This document shows, piece by piece, positions 9,030-18,300 of a DNA stretch of 64,000 nucleotides. The translations under genes and the position numbers were made by a program. The notes under the pieces were generated by a model. The model saw only the letters and a program-made list of their open reading frames with translations, did not search any database and was not told where the DNA came from. The number at the start of each line of letters is the position of its first letter. The stretch's first letter is position 1. The DNA is from Bacteroidales bacterium (GTDB lineage Bacteria > Bacteroidota > Bacteroidia > Bacteroidales > UBA932): contig JAQXOE010000021.1 of assembly GCA_029098505.1 (NCBI GenBank), forward strand, positions 16,593-80,592, read 5' to 3'.

Positions 9030-11483
9030 ATGAAGGCTGTCAAGAAATTATTGCTCGCTTTGGCGCTGATGGCCGCTCCGCTTCTTTCAGCAGCGGCTCA
9101 ATCAGTATCTGAACTGAATACCTTAGACCCTGTCGGGGACTCCCTCGCTATCAACAAGATGAGGGCAAAGATGGATGCAATACGGAAACACAGGCCCACG
9201 GTGGCTCTTGTGCTCAGCGGAGGCGGCGCCAAAGGAGCTGCACACATAGGCGCGATAGATTTCATCGAGAGACTGGGCATCCCGGTGGATATGGTACTCG
9301 GAACCAGTATGGGTGGTCTTATTGGAAGCCTTTACGCTTTGGGTTACAATTCGCACCAGATGGACAGTTTGATCCGTTCCCTGGATTGGGGAGAACTTCT
9401 CAGTGACAATATCCCGTCCTCATTCAGAACCTATCAGCAGAAACGCTACAGGGAGACCTATCTCTTCTCTGTCCCTTTCTATTACTCCCAGCACGCAATT
9501 TTCACTGAAGAGAAGAATAAAAGCGCCAAGGATGAAGGCAATCAGCTTCTCGATGCTGTCCTGAATACGAATACCGACCCCGGATATATCCATATAGGAG
9601 CCAATGACGAGATGGCCGAGAAAACCCTAAAGGACAATCTCTTCGGAAGTCTTCCATCCGGTTTCATTTACGGACAGAACGTGAACAATCTCATCAGTTC
9701 ACTTACTGTAGGCTATCAGGATGAGATAGACTTCAGCGAGCTTCCAGTGCCTTTCTTCTGCATTGCGGGCGATATGGTTACAGGCAAGGCCAAGCTCTGG
9801 CATTCCGGCAAGCTTACTACGGCATTGCGCTCCACTATGTCCATTCCGGGCATTTTTGCTCCTGTGAGAGTTGACGGTATGGTGCTTGTGGACGGAGGAG
9901 TCAGGAACAACTATCCTACCGATGTGGCCAAGGCAATGGGAGCGGATATCGTAATCGGTGTTGAGCTCTCGGATGCGGAGATGACCTATTCGGACATCAA
10001 CAATATCGCCGATATAGTCTGGAAATTCATTGACATACTCGGAATGGACTCTTTCAAGAAAAACGTCACTGTCCCTGATGTCACCATCAAGCCCGACCTG
10101 GCCGAGTACAATATGCTCAGTTTCGACCCCAAGAGCATAGATATAATTATCCAGCGAGGTTATCTGGCCGCCCTGAACAAGTCTGATGAGCTTATGGCCC
10201 TGAAGAAGAAGGTTGAGAACGCTGCTCTTATAAAGTCTCCTGTGGAGCCGGCGCTTGATCTGAATATGCAGAAAGTAAGAATTTCGGAAATAACTTTCGA
10301 AGGACTCAATCTGCAGGAGGAGCGCTATCTGCGTGAAAAAGTGGAGATTAAGCCAGGTGATGCAGTCAGTGCAGTGGAGATGAAGGCTGCCGTGGCCAAA
10401 CTCTATGCCACACAGTCATTTGACTATGTTACCTACGAGCTCCTGGGCGAAAGGCAGCCTTTCAGACTGAATTTCAGTTGCCGCAAAAGGCCTGTGCATC
10501 AGGTGGGGGTCGGAGCCCGTTTCGATTCGGAAACCAGCATCTCAGCTATCGTCAATCTGGGTTTCAATGTGCATAAGGTAGAGGGTTCTTCGGGTGAGAT
10601 ATCAGCCAAAATAGGTGCGAATCCTTATGTTGACCTTCACTATATGTACAAGGTCCCGAAACTTCCTGTCCTGAACTTCGATATGAAGTTCTCCGACAAT
10701 GACATTATGATTATTGGCAATAAGAGAGTGTCCGATATCAGTCTGTCTCTTTTCGATACATATCAGAGGCTGTACCTTTCAGATATGAACTGGAAGTCGT
10801 CGGATGTGAAACTTGGGGTCAAGAATAATTTTTTCAGGATTTCGAACTTCCTGTCCGCTGAGCATATTGAAGGCTCCTATGACATCAAGCAGGCAAAGAA
10901 TGACTTCGTTTCTGTCTTCCTCGATACAAGGAATAATACCTACGACGACGGATATTTCCCGTCCAAGGGTCACAATATGGGACTTTCGGCAGAGTATGTG
11001 TTCGGCGGTCTTCTATCCCATACAGATCCTTTGTTTACGCTTCAGACTGATGTGTCAGTAGTTGCGCGCCTATGCAGCTTCATTGATTTCATCCCGTCCT
11101 TTACCACGCGTATGCTTTTTGGAAAGACCATTCCGGTAAACTATCTGAATCTGGTAGGTGGTACGGTCCCGGGACGATATATTGAACAGCAGGTTCCGTT
11201 TATGGGCATCAACTATGCTACTCCACTCAAGAACCATTATCTCCTTTACCGTGCTGATTTTAGAGTCCATATTACCGAGAACAACTATCTCAGCGCTGTT
11301 TTCAATATGGTCAAGGATTCGAACGAGTTTGATACGGATCTCCTATGGACAGGTGATATGTTTCTCGGGGCCGGTCTTGAATATGCTTATGACTCAATAG
11401 TCGGACCGATAAAATTCAATGTCCATTGGTCCAACTTGACCAACAAAGTGGGAGCATATTTTTCTCTGGGCTTCGATTTCTGA
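9030..11483 (+). CDS. patatin-like phospholipase with C-terminal outer-membrane barrel
   Basis: 817 residues with a Sec signal peptide (cleavage after about Ala23). The patatin domain has the oxyanion loop GGGAKG (64-69), nucleophile Ser93 in GTSMGG and catalytic Asp288 in DGG. A POTRA-like segment follows (VRISEITFEGLNLQEERYL, about 418-440), then a barrel of the Omp85/surface-antigen type with an aromatic last strand (AYFSLGFDF). The architecture matches PlpD-like type Vd proteins, where the lipase is carried by a two-partner-like barrel. A lysine-rich insert sits at about 160-205. The likely place is the outer membrane, acting on phospholipids. Confidence 0.9.
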   Translation: MKAVKKLLLALALMAAPLLSAAAQSVSELNTLDPVGDSLAINKMRAKMDAIRKHRPTVALVLSGGGAKGAAHIGAIDFIERLGIPVDMVLGTSMGGLIGSLYALGYNSHQMDSLIRSLDWGELLSDNIPSSFRTYQQKRYRETYLFSVPFYYSQHAIFTEEKNKSAKDEGNQLLDAVLNTNTDPGYIHIGANDEMAEKTLKDNLFGSLPSGFIYGQNVNNLISSLTVGYQDEIDFSELPVPFFCIAGDMVTGKAKLWHSGKLTTALRSTMSIPGIFAPVRVDGMVLVDGGVRNNYPTDVAKAMGADIVIGVELSDAEMTYSDINNIADIVWKFIDILGMDSFKKNVTVPDVTIKPDLAEYNMLSFDPKSIDIIIQRGYLAALNKSDELMALKKKVENAALIKSPVEPALDLNMQKVRISEITFEGLNLQEERYLREKVEIKPGDAVSAVEMKAAVAKLYATQSFDYVTYELLGERQPFRLNFSCRKRPVHQVGVGARFDSETSISAIVNLGFNVHKVEGSSGEISAKIGANPYVDLHYMYKVPKLPVLNFDMKFSDNDIMIIGNKRVSDISLSLFDTYQRLYLSDMNWKSSDVKLGVKNNFFRISNFLSAEHIEGSYDIKQAKNDFVSVFLDTRNNTYDDGYFPSKGHNMGLSAEYVFGGLLSHTDPLFTLQTDVSVVARLCSFIDFIPSFTTRMLFGKTIPVNYLNLVGGTVPGRYIEQQVPFMGINYATPLKNHYLLYRADFRVHITENNYLSAVFNMVKDSNEFDTDLLWTGDMFLGAGLEYAYDSIVGPIKFNVHWSNLTNKVGAYFSLGFDF

Positions 11484-11484
11484 T

Positions 11485-12021
11485 ATGGGAAAGATTGACA
11501 ATATGCTATCATTGGAGGAATTGTATGATTCCAGGACGGAGGAATTGTCACCCGAACGCATTCAGTCTGTTCTCATTTCCTTGCAGGCCCAATGCGTCAA
11601 ACGGGAATATTGCGTCAGCGACATAAGAAAAAAGGCTTTGAAGGCCGTTCAAGGCCAATCATCAGTCGCGGACGAACTGGTCGAGGCTTTGGTCCGGGAG
11701 CGCTTTGTTGACAATCTTCGATATGCGACAGCCTTCTCCAGGGAGAAGTCCTCTCTCAGCGCCTGGGGTCCTTCAAAGATACGCAATGCCCTGCTGCTGA
11801 AGGGAATTGACCGCTCTACCATTGCCCAGGCTCTCACTGAAATCGACGAGGACGCTGCATCCGAGAGGATGATGAGAGCGCTCGCAACGAAGTGGCGCAG
11901 CTTGAAGGAAGACCCTTACGGCAAGTTCAAACTCATCCGTTTCGGTCTTTCGCGAGGCTATGAATATGATGCCGTTTCAGCCTGTGTAGAGGAACTTCTG
12001 CGTGAGGAGAATGAGGACTGA
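11485..12021 (+). CDS. recX: regulatory protein RecX
   Basis: 178 residues built of three-helix repeats typical of RecX, which binds RecA filaments and limits their activity. Visible family pattern: CVKREYCVSDIRKK, LVEALVRERFVDNLRYATAF, WGPSKIRNALLLKGI, KFKLIRFGLSRGYEYD. The gene starts one base after the stop of the patatin gene, so it shares that transcript. recA is not in the window. Confidence 0.9.
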   Translation: MGKIDNMLSLEELYDSRTEELSPERIQSVLISLQAQCVKREYCVSDIRKKALKAVQGQSSVADELVEALVRERFVDNLRYATAFSREKSSLSAWGPSKIRNALLLKGIDRSTIAQALTEIDEDAASERMMRALATKWRSLKEDPYGKFKLIRFGLSRGYEYDAVSACVEELLREENED

Positions 12022-12034
12022 ACTGAAAAATGCC

Positions 12035-12066
12035 TTTGATTATTGTCAAAGGAAATCCTATTTTTG
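12035..12066 (+). promoter_or_regulatory. Bacteroidota-type promoter of the purine nucleoside phosphorylase gene
   Basis: TTTG at 12035-12038, a 20-bp spacer and TATTTTTG at 12059-12066 match the TTTG/TAnnTTTG consensus fully. The ATG is 18 bp downstream, leaving a very short leader. Confidence 0.7.
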
Positions 12067-12084
12067 CAAAAACCACATATTGAT

Positions 12085-12915
12085 ATGACAGCGACAGAAT
12101 ATATAAGCAAGATTGAAGAGGCGGCGGCATTCATTGCGGCGCAGGATAAAAGACATCCGGAAATCGCCATCATCCTGGGCAGTGGACTCGGTAAGCTGGC
12201 TGACAGGATTGAGCATCCTACCATTATTCCTTATTCCGATATCCCAGGCTTCCCTCAAAGCACGGCCATAGGACACAAGGGTAATCTCATCATTGGCGAA
12301 CTTGGTGGAAAATCTGTACTCGCGATGCAGGGCCGTTTCCATTACTATGAAGGCTATGATATGAGTCAAGTCACTCTGCCTGAGCGTGTTATGAGTGTGC
12401 TTGGCATCAAGAAACTCTTCGTGTCCAATGCTGCGGGTGGATTGAATCCTTCTTTCAGCATAGGTGATCTTATGCTTATTCAGGACCATATCAATTTTGC
12501 CCCCAACCCTCTTGTCGGTCCTAATCTGGATAAATTCGGTCCCCGTTTTCCTGATATGACCAGGCCATATGACCCTGAACTGACGGATCTGGCTGAGAAA
12601 TGTGCGGACGAACTCGGCATCAAGGTGCAGAAGGGAGTTTATGTCGTAGTGACCGGACCTTGCTATGAGACTCCGGCAGAACTACGCTTTTTCGGCAAGA
12701 TAGGCGGTGACGCCATAGGTATGAGCACTGTTCCCGAGGTGATTGTAGCGCGTCATTGCGGTATGGACGTGATGGGAGTATCGGTGATTACCGATATTGC
12801 TACGGGTTATCCTGTTGAAGGATATATTACTGACGGAGAGGAGATAGTCAAGGCGGCAGACGCTGCTGCAGACAGAATGACAGCCCTCTTTACTGAGCTG
12901 ATAGCCAAGCTTTAG
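12085..12915 (+). CDS. purine nucleoside phosphorylase (trimeric PNP/MTAP family)
   Basis: Cleaves purine nucleosides with phosphate to free base and ribose-1-phosphate in purine salvage. Family motifs: phosphate loop [42 protein letters not shown] and [16 protein letters not shown]. The position that is Asn in guanine/hypoxanthine-specific enzymes reads Asp here ([10 protein letters not shown]). ATG 12085 is chosen over an in-frame upstream codon at 12043 because the promoter -7 element lies at 12059-12066. The gene overlaps the convergent rfbD by 4 bp. Confidence 0.93.
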   Translation: MTATEYISKIEEAAAFIAAQDKRHPEIAIILGSGLGKLADRIEHPTIIPYSDIPGFPQSTAIGHKGNLIIGELGGKSVLAMQGRFHYYEGYDMSQVTLPERVMSVLGIKKLFVSNAAGGLNPSFSIGDLMLIQDHINFAPNPLVGPNLDKFGPRFPDMTRPYDPELTDLAEKCADELGIKVQKGVYVVVTGPCYETPAELRFFGKIGGDAIGMSTVPEVIVARHCGMDVMGVSVITDIATGYPVEGYITDGEEIVKAADAAADRMTALFTELIAKL

Positions 12916-13811
12916 CAGCCCTGTTCTTTCTCGAATTTCTCAATTCGTAACATACACTCCTTGAGAGAGGTGAACCAGTGAGGGATGATGATACCGAAGT
13001 CTTCCTTCACTTTTGTTTTGTCCAGGACCGAATAGTGTGGACGTCTGGCTTTGGTAGGATAATCCTCTGTCCTACAAGGTGTTATCTGGCATTTGTGCGC
13101 GCTGAGTTCATTGACGGCGACAGCCAGGTCATACCAGGAAGTACAGCCCTCGTCGGTGAAATGCCAGATACCGCATTTATCAGTGAGCTTTTCCTGTAAA
13201 ATCTTCATAATAAGACCGGCGAGGTCGGCCGCATTGGTCGGAGTACCCACCTGGTCGGACACCACTCTTATGTTTGGATTGACCTCGGTGAGATTCCTCA
13301 TAGTCTTGACGAAGTTCTTGCCGTAAGGTGAGTACAGCCAGGCTGTTCTGAATATCATATATCGGCAGCCGCTGCGCTGAACCGCCAGCTCACCCGAATA
13401 CTTCGTGGCTCCGTAAACACCTATTGGAGCTGGCTGGTCATCTTCGCGATATGGCTTGCAGCCGTTTCCGCTGAATACATAGTCGGTGGAGATGTGGATG
13501 AGGAGAGCTTTTCTCTCCTTGGCAATGACGGCCAGATTCTCCGGCGCTTTCGCATTGAGCAGCTCGGCGAAGCCTATGTCGCTCTCGGCCTTGTCGACGT
13601 TGGTGTATGCGGCGCAATTGACAAAGACATCCACCTTTTCCGATTCAGCCACTATTCTTATGGCGTCGATGTTGGTGATGTCCAGATAGACAGTGTCACA
13701 ACCGGGGATGTCGGACACGTCGCTGAAGATGAAATTGTGTCCGCTGCCCTTGGAGGCATTTCTGAGTTCATTGCCAAGCTGTCCGTTGGCTCCTGTCACG
13801 AGTATGTTCAT
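12912..13811 (-). CDS. rfbD: dTDP-4-dehydrorhamnose reductase
   Basis: Last step of dTDP-L-rhamnose synthesis. 299 residues; N-terminal NAD(P) fold [17 protein letters not shown], catalytic Tyr/Lys pair in YGATKYSGE and [10 protein letters not shown] before it. It overlaps the stop of the phosphatase gene (ATGA at 13808-13811), so the two form one minus-strand transcript. rfbB lies 3 kb away on the other strand; rfbA and rfbC are not in the window. Confidence 0.94.
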   Translation of the reverse strand: MNILVTGANGQLGNELRNASKGSGHNFIFSDVSDIPGCDTVYLDITNIDAIRIVAESEKVDVFVNCAAYTNVDKAESDIGFAELLNAKAPENLAVIAKERKALLIHISTDYVFSGNGCKPYREDDQPAPIGVYGATKYSGELAVQRSGCRYMIFRTAWLYSPYGKNFVKTMRNLTEVNPNIRVVSDQVGTPTNAADLAGLIMKILQEKLTDKCGIWHFTDEGCTSWYDLAVAVNELSAHKCQITPCRTEDYPTKARRPHYSVLDKTKVKEDFGIIIPHWFTSLKECMLRIEKFEKEQGC

Positions 13812-14521
13812 TTGACTATCAGATTATGCAGTGACACTGCGGTTTTTTCCTTCAATTCCCGGGCTTCAAGCAGTCTGGCGATGGCAGTCATTCTGTGGCA
13901 GTCCGAGCCTGTCATTGAATACAAGCCCTCTTTAAGAAGCCTTTCCGCCTTCTTTTTCGCGTTCTCTCCGAAATAGCCGAGCAGTGACGGATAGTTCAAC
14001 TGCAGCCTGACTCCCATAGAGTTCAGTCTTCTGTAGTCCTTCATTTCCATATACTCATATCTTTCAGGGTGGGCGAGTATAGGCCTGTATCCTGCCCTTT
14101 TAGTTTCTTCGAGAGTTTCCCAGAATCTGTACGGAGCCGACCAGGCAGAGGTCTCAAGCAATACGGACGCTTGTTCCTTGTGCGTCAGCAAGTCCCTGTC
14201 CCTCAGGTGCTTGAGGAAGAGTTCGTCCATCATATACTCTGATGCGAGATGCAGTTCTATACTGCCATTGTAGAGGCTGCAAAGTTCTTCGAAGCGGGCT
14301 TTGAGGGCTTCTCCCGTATTGGGTACATCTTCCATAGTATGGGGCGTGAGCCACAATTCCCTGAGACCTTCCTTCTCCAACAGCGCCAGTATATTGAGTG
14401 ATTCCTCTGCGGTTTTGACACCGTCATCCACTCCGAAGAGTATGTGTGAATGGGCATCGCTTCCTCCTCTGAGAATCTGTTTTTCTGTAAGCGCTATTTT
14501 TTTCTCGAACAATCTAAACAT
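13808..14521 (-). CDS. CpsB/YwqE-type protein tyrosine phosphatase (PHP fold)
   Basis: 237 residues with the PHP metal motif near the N-terminus (DAHSHILFGVDDGVK), LTPH, ILAHPERY and TGSDCH. Such Mn-dependent phosphatases act on bacterial tyrosine kinases that control capsule or exopolysaccharide chain length. Pairing with rfbD by a 4-bp overlap fits a surface-polysaccharide role. The matching tyrosine kinase is not in the window. Confidence 0.9.
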   Translation of the reverse strand: MFRLFEKKIALTEKQILRGGSDAHSHILFGVDDGVKTAEESLNILALLEKEGLRELWLTPHTMEDVPNTGEALKARFEELCSLYNGSIELHLASEYMMDELFLKHLRDRDLLTHKEQASVLLETSAWSAPYRFWETLEETKRAGYRPILAHPERYEYMEMKDYRRLNSMGVRLQLNYPSLLGYFGENAKKKAERLLKEGLYSMTGSDCHRMTAIARLLEARELKEKTAVSLHNLIVK

Positions 14522-14546
14522 TCTGACCTTGGCCTTTTTGATTATA

Positions 14547-14554
14547 CAAATTTA
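14547..14554 (-). promoter_or_regulatory. -7 element of the phosphatase-rfbD operon
   Basis: Read on the minus strand the sequence is TAAATTTG, a match to TAnnTTTG, 26 bp before the start codon. It forms a divergent pair with the element at 14587-14594. Confidence 0.55.
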
Positions 14555-14586
14555 CTCAAATTTTACGAGGACTATGGAAAAATGTG

Positions 14587-14594
14587 TAAATTTG
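14587..14594 (+). promoter_or_regulatory. -7 element of the rnhA-pdxA transcript
   Basis: TAAATTTG matches TAnnTTTG and lies 52 bp before the rnhA ATG; a weak TTTA stands near the -33 position. Confidence 0.5.
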
Positions 14595-14646
14595 TGGTAA
14601 TCCGCAGCGGCGGAAAGTGTATTTCTGTAAGAATTGATGACTTGTG

Positions 14647-15165
14647 ATGGAGGAAGCGAAGGTAGGGCAGCGTCCGGTGATTTACCTTTACACCGACGGG
14701 GCGTCCAGTGGAAATCCGGGGCCGGGAGGTTTCGGTGTCGTTTTGAAATGCGGAGCTCATACCAAGGAGCTGTCCGGCGGTTTCAATTGCACTACGAATA
14801 ACCGTATGGAACTGCTGGCAGTCATTCGCGGCCTGGAGGCAATACGTTGGGAAAATGCTGAGGTCGAGGTGTTCAGCGATTCCTCCTATGTGGTCAAAGC
14901 CATTAATGAAGGCTGGCTTCAAGGCTGGGAGGCCAAGGGCTGGAAGAAGGTCAAGAATGTTGATCTTTGGCAGCAGTTCCTTACCATATACAGAAAGCAC
15001 AGGGTGCATTTTAATTGGATAAAAGGCCACGCCGGCCATCCGGAAAATGAGAGATGCGACCGTTTGGCCGTCAATGCGGGTGCCGGAGCCATTGCCAGAG
15101 GAGAGACACTTCCCGACGACATCGGCTTTACTCAGGACAATAATGACAATACAAACCTATTTTGA
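14647..15165 (+). CDS. rnhA: ribonuclease HI
   Basis: Removes RNA from RNA-DNA hybrids. The catalytic acidic set is visible: Asp in YTDGASSGNPGPGG, Glu in NNRMELLAV, Asp in VFSDSSYVV and Asp in ERCDRLAV. Length 172 is somewhat longer than the E. coli enzyme owing to N- and C-terminal tails. ATG 14647 is chosen over the GTG one codon upstream. pdxA starts 2 bp after the stop. Confidence 0.95.
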   Translation: MEEAKVGQRPVIYLYTDGASSGNPGPGGFGVVLKCGAHTKELSGGFNCTTNNRMELLAVIRGLEAIRWENAEVEVFSDSSYVVKAINEGWLQGWEAKGWKKVKNVDLWQQFLTIYRKHRVHFNWIKGHAGHPENERCDRLAVNAGAGAIARGETLPDDIGFTQDNNDNTNLF

Positions 15166-15167
15166 AT

Positions 15168-16256
15168 ATGCAGAACAGAAAACCGGTGGTAGGAATCACC
15201 CAGGGAGATGGAAACGGAATCGGGTATGAGGTGATAATCAAGGCTTTGGCCGATGCCAGAGTCTTGGATCAGTTCACTCCAGTCGTTTACGGATCTTCGA
15301 AAATCTTCGGCTTCTACAAGAAGACCATACATAATCTGGAACATATCGATACCAATGTCATACTGAGCGCCAAGGATGCCCACAACAAGAGGGTGAATAT
15401 AGTCAACTGCTTGCAGGACAATGCCTATGTTGAGCCGGGACAACCAAATCCAGAGGCTGGAAAATATGCCATCAAATCCCTTGAAACTGCTGTTCAGGAG
15501 TTGAAGGAAGGTTATATTGACGTTCTTGTCACGGGACCTATCAACAAGAAGGTGATGTCCACCCAGGGTTTCGGCTTCACCGGTCATACCGAGTTTCTGG
15601 AGGATGCCTTCGGAGTAAAGGATGTGACTATGTTTATGGTTAGCGATAATCTGAAGATAGGTGTGGTTACCGGTCATATTCCTCTGAAGGAAGTTCCTGG
15701 CAGCATCACTCAAGAGAAAATCCTCAGCAAGCTCCGCTTGATGGATGCTTCGCTGAAGAGGGATTTTGGTGTGGACCAGCCGAAGATAGCCGTGTTGAGC
15801 CTGAATCCTCATAGTGGTGACGGCGGATTGCTCGGAGATGAGGAGCAGACTATCATTGCCCCGGCTGTACAGGCTGCCCAGGCTGAGGGCATTAACGCCT
15901 TCGGCCCTTATTCTCCTGACGGATTCTTCGGTTTGGGCAATTACAGCCGCTTCGATGCCACTCTGGCGATGTATCACGACCAGGGACTGGCGCCGTTCAA
16001 GGCCATTGCCTTCGAGGAGGGTGTCAATTTCACTGCGGGCCTCCCTGTAGTCCGCACCTCTCCGGATCACGGCACTGCTTACGAAATGGCCGGCAGGGAT
16101 GAGGCCAATCCTCGTTCGATGATGTCGGCGATATATACCGCCATCGACATATTCAGAAACCGTCAGGCTTATGACGAGCTGCTCGAGGGGAAGATGAAGG
16201 AAAGGGTTCTCGAAGACTCGAAACCGAATAAGCCGGGCCGCCCTCAAATAGCCTAA
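15168..16256 (+). CDS. pdxA: 4-hydroxythreonine-4-phosphate dehydrogenase
   Basis: NAD-dependent oxidation of 4-phosphohydroxy-L-threonine in the DXP-dependent route to pyridoxal phosphate. Family motifs: GITQGDGNGIGYEVI at the N-terminus, TGPINKK, FTGHTEFLED, the metal-binding NPHSGDGG, YHDQGLAPFKA and VRTSPDHGTAYE. 362 residues; ATG 15168 is two bases after the rnhA stop. rfbB follows 12 bp downstream, so the transcript may run rnhA-pdxA-rfbB. Confidence 0.96.
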   Translation: MQNRKPVVGITQGDGNGIGYEVIIKALADARVLDQFTPVVYGSSKIFGFYKKTIHNLEHIDTNVILSAKDAHNKRVNIVNCLQDNAYVEPGQPNPEAGKYAIKSLETAVQELKEGYIDVLVTGPINKKVMSTQGFGFTGHTEFLEDAFGVKDVTMFMVSDNLKIGVVTGHIPLKEVPGSITQEKILSKLRLMDASLKRDFGVDQPKIAVLSLNPHSGDGGLLGDEEQTIIAPAVQAAQAEGINAFGPYSPDGFFGLGNYSRFDATLAMYHDQGLAPFKAIAFEEGVNFTAGLPVVRTSPDHGTAYEMAGRDEANPRSMMSAIYTAIDIFRNRQAYDELLEGKMKERVLEDSKPNKPGRPQIA

Positions 16257-16268
16257 ATCCCTGATTGT

Positions 16269-17438
16269 ATGGATTATAGAAGGACAATACTCATTACCGG
16301 GGGCGCCGGATTCATAGGCAGTCACGTCGTCAGGCTCTTTGTGGAAAAGTATCCTGATTACAGAATAATCAATCTTGACAAACTGACCTACGCAGGCAAT
16401 CTGGCCAATCTCCGGGATATTGAGGACAAGCCGAACTACAGCTTTGTCAAGTCCGACATCTGCGATTTCGACAGCATCCTGGCCCTGATGCGCGAGGAGA
16501 AGGTTGACGGCATCATACATCTGGCCGCGGAGAGTCACGTGGACCGCTCCATCAAAGACCCGTTCACCTTTGCCCGCACCAATGTGATGGGTACCTTGTC
16601 CCTTCTTCAAGCCGCGAGACTGTATTGGGAGTCCCTCCCTTGCCCATATCATTTTGGCAATGATGCTGCAGCGCAGGGGGAATGCCGCTTCTACCATATT
16701 TCCACTGATGAGGTTTACGGAGCTCTCGAGATGAGTGCGCCAGAAGGAGTGAAGCCTCCATTCTCCACCAAGGCTTCTTCCGGAGCCCATCATCTGGCTT
16801 ATGGCAATGATTTCTTCACAGAAGATATGAAGTATCAGCCGCATAGCCCGTACAGTGCATCAAAGGCCGGTTCTGACCACTTTGTTCGTGCTTTCCACGA
16901 CACCTACGGAATGCCCGTGATAGTCACCAATTGCTCCAACAATTATGGCCCATACCAGTTTCCGGAGAAACTTATTCCATTGTTCATCAACAATATAAGA
17001 CATCGCAAGCCTCTGCCTGTCTATGGCCGTGGGGAGAATGTAAGGGACTGGCTCTTCGTTGAGGATCACGCCCGTGCCATTGATTTGATTTTCCATAAGG
17101 GCAAAGTCGCTGAGACCTATAACATAGGCGGTTTCAATGAGTGGAAGAATATTGACATAGTCAAGGTACTGGTCAATACAGTTGACCGTCTCCTCGGCAG
17201 GAAGGACGGAGAAGATATGGACCTCATCACCTATGTCACTGACAGGGCAGGACACGACTTGCGCTATGCCATTGATTCACGCAAACTCCAGTCTGAGCTC
17301 GGCTGGGAGCCTTCATTGCAGTTCGAAGAGGGCATAGAAAAAACTGTGCGCTGGTATCTTGACCATCAGGATTGGCTGGACAATGTGACCAGCGGAGACT
17401 ATCAGCGTTATTACGAAGAAATGTACAAGGGCCGCTGA
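16269..17438 (+). CDS. rfbB: dTDP-glucose 4,6-dehydratase
   Basis: Second step of dTDP-rhamnose synthesis. Extended SDR with ILITGGAGFIGSHVV, catalytic HISTDEVYGAL, YSASKAGSDHFVRA and NNYGPYQFPEKLIP. 389 residues, longer than the E. coli enzyme because of inserts around 120-140 and 155-185, which I associate with Bacteroidota members. The neighbour downstream is convergent with a 4-bp gap. Confidence 0.95.
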   Translation: MDYRRTILITGGAGFIGSHVVRLFVEKYPDYRIINLDKLTYAGNLANLRDIEDKPNYSFVKSDICDFDSILALMREEKVDGIIHLAAESHVDRSIKDPFTFARTNVMGTLSLLQAARLYWESLPCPYHFGNDAAAQGECRFYHISTDEVYGALEMSAPEGVKPPFSTKASSGAHHLAYGNDFFTEDMKYQPHSPYSASKAGSDHFVRAFHDTYGMPVIVTNCSNNYGPYQFPEKLIPLFINNIRHRKPLPVYGRGENVRDWLFVEDHARAIDLIFHKGKVAETYNIGGFNEWKNIDIVKVLVNTVDRLLGRKDGEDMDLITYVTDRAGHDLRYAIDSRKLQSELGWEPSLQFEEGIEKTVRWYLDHQDWLDNVTSGDYQRYYEEMYKGR

Positions 17439-17442
17439 TCCC

Positions 17443-18240
17443 CTATAGACCATAAAATTTGCCAAGTATCCAAGCGAAAAGCCGTCGTGGTAGCAGGGTT
17501 TTCAGAATTACGGCAAGTTTCTGTAAAGGACTGGATATAATATAGTTATATGCCGGTCTTTTTTTCTTTACCAGTTTCGCTACCTTCTTTCCAAGGTACT
17601 CCGGTTTGAGCCCCGTCATTTCGTCCTTTTCTATTCCTTTCAGCGATGCAGTGTAGCGGGGATAGGCTTCTTCCGCCAGTTCCACCGGAATACTTTTTCT
17701 ATTTGTGGTGAAGGCCGTGGCGAAGTCTCCCGGTTCTATGACGCTTACCTTGATTCCAAACTCCTTCAATTCAAGCCTGAGAGCTTCGCAATAACCTTCT
17801 ACCGCGAATTTGGAGGCAGAGTACAGACCTTGGAAAGGAAGCCCTATAAGGCCTCCTATGGAACTGATACATAATATTTTACCACTTCTCTGAGCCCTCA
17901 TTTGAGGGACGACGTGATGGAGGAATCTGACCATAGCCATCCAGTTTACATCCATCTGCCTTTGTGCGTCCTCCAAAGTGCATAACTCAAGCGGTCCGGC
18001 TATACCCATCCCTGCATTGTTTATGAATACATCTATTCGTCCGCATTCTTCGATTACCCTTTTTACGACCTGCTCGACTTGTTCATTGTCAGTAGCTTCG
18101 CATCTGAGGTAACTTACATTAGGAAGCGGATGCTCCAATTCTCTCCTATGAGTTCCATAAACTGTATGTCTATCTTCTGAGAGGCATTTTGCCATTGCTC
18201 TTCCGAAACCGGAGCTGATGCCTGTAATCAGTATTACCAT
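17443..18240 (-). CDS. short-chain dehydrogenase/reductase
   Basis: Classical SDR of 265 residues: cofactor loop TGISSGFGRAM, NNAGMG, active-site Ser in CISSIGG, Tyr-x3-Lys in YSASKFA and a PG motif (VIEPGDFAT). The start at 18240 follows a good AAGGACTT ribosome site; the TTG further upstream at 18258 lies inside the promoter. Substrate unknown; C-terminus is hydrophobic and basic (LPRRLFAWILGKFYGL), suggesting membrane contact. Confidence 0.88.
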   Translation of the reverse strand: MVILITGISSGFGRAMAKCLSEDRHTVYGTHRRELEHPLPNVSYLRCEATDNEQVEQVVKRVIEECGRIDVFINNAGMGIAGPLELCTLEDAQRQMDVNWMAMVRFLHHVVPQMRAQRSGKILCISSIGGLIGLPFQGLYSASKFAVEGYCEALRLELKEFGIKVSVIEPGDFATAFTTNRKSIPVELAEEAYPRYTASLKGIEKDEMTGLKPEYLGKKVAKLVKKKRPAYNYIISSPLQKLAVILKTLLPRRLFAWILGKFYGL

Positions 18241-18255
18241 AAGTCCTTTTTTTAG

Positions 18256-18263
18256 CAAATTTA
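18256..18263 (-). promoter_or_regulatory. -7 element of the SDR gene
   Basis: TAAATTTG on the minus strand, about 16 bp before the start at 18240, giving a very short leader that still holds the AAGGACTT site. Confidence 0.5.
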
Positions 18264-18274
18264 TCTATTTTTCT

Positions 18275-18282
18275 TATTTTTG
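18275..18282 (+). promoter_or_regulatory. -7 element of the DUF1593 gene
   Basis: TATTTTTG, 19 bp before the ATG at 18301, arranged divergently with the SDR promoter at 18256-18263. Confidence 0.55.
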
Positions 18283-18300
18283 TATTGACTACACACAATA

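Noticed and set aside
9030..11483. Patatin gene as a fused or frameshifted pair of genes
   Set aside because: One open frame with a known combined architecture; catalytic residues and barrel end are intact.
15132..16844. 570-codon open frame on the minus strand opposite pdxA and rfbB
   Set aside because: Shadow of two well-supported genes; no family motif, no ribosome site, composition mirrors the third-position bias of the plus-strand genes.
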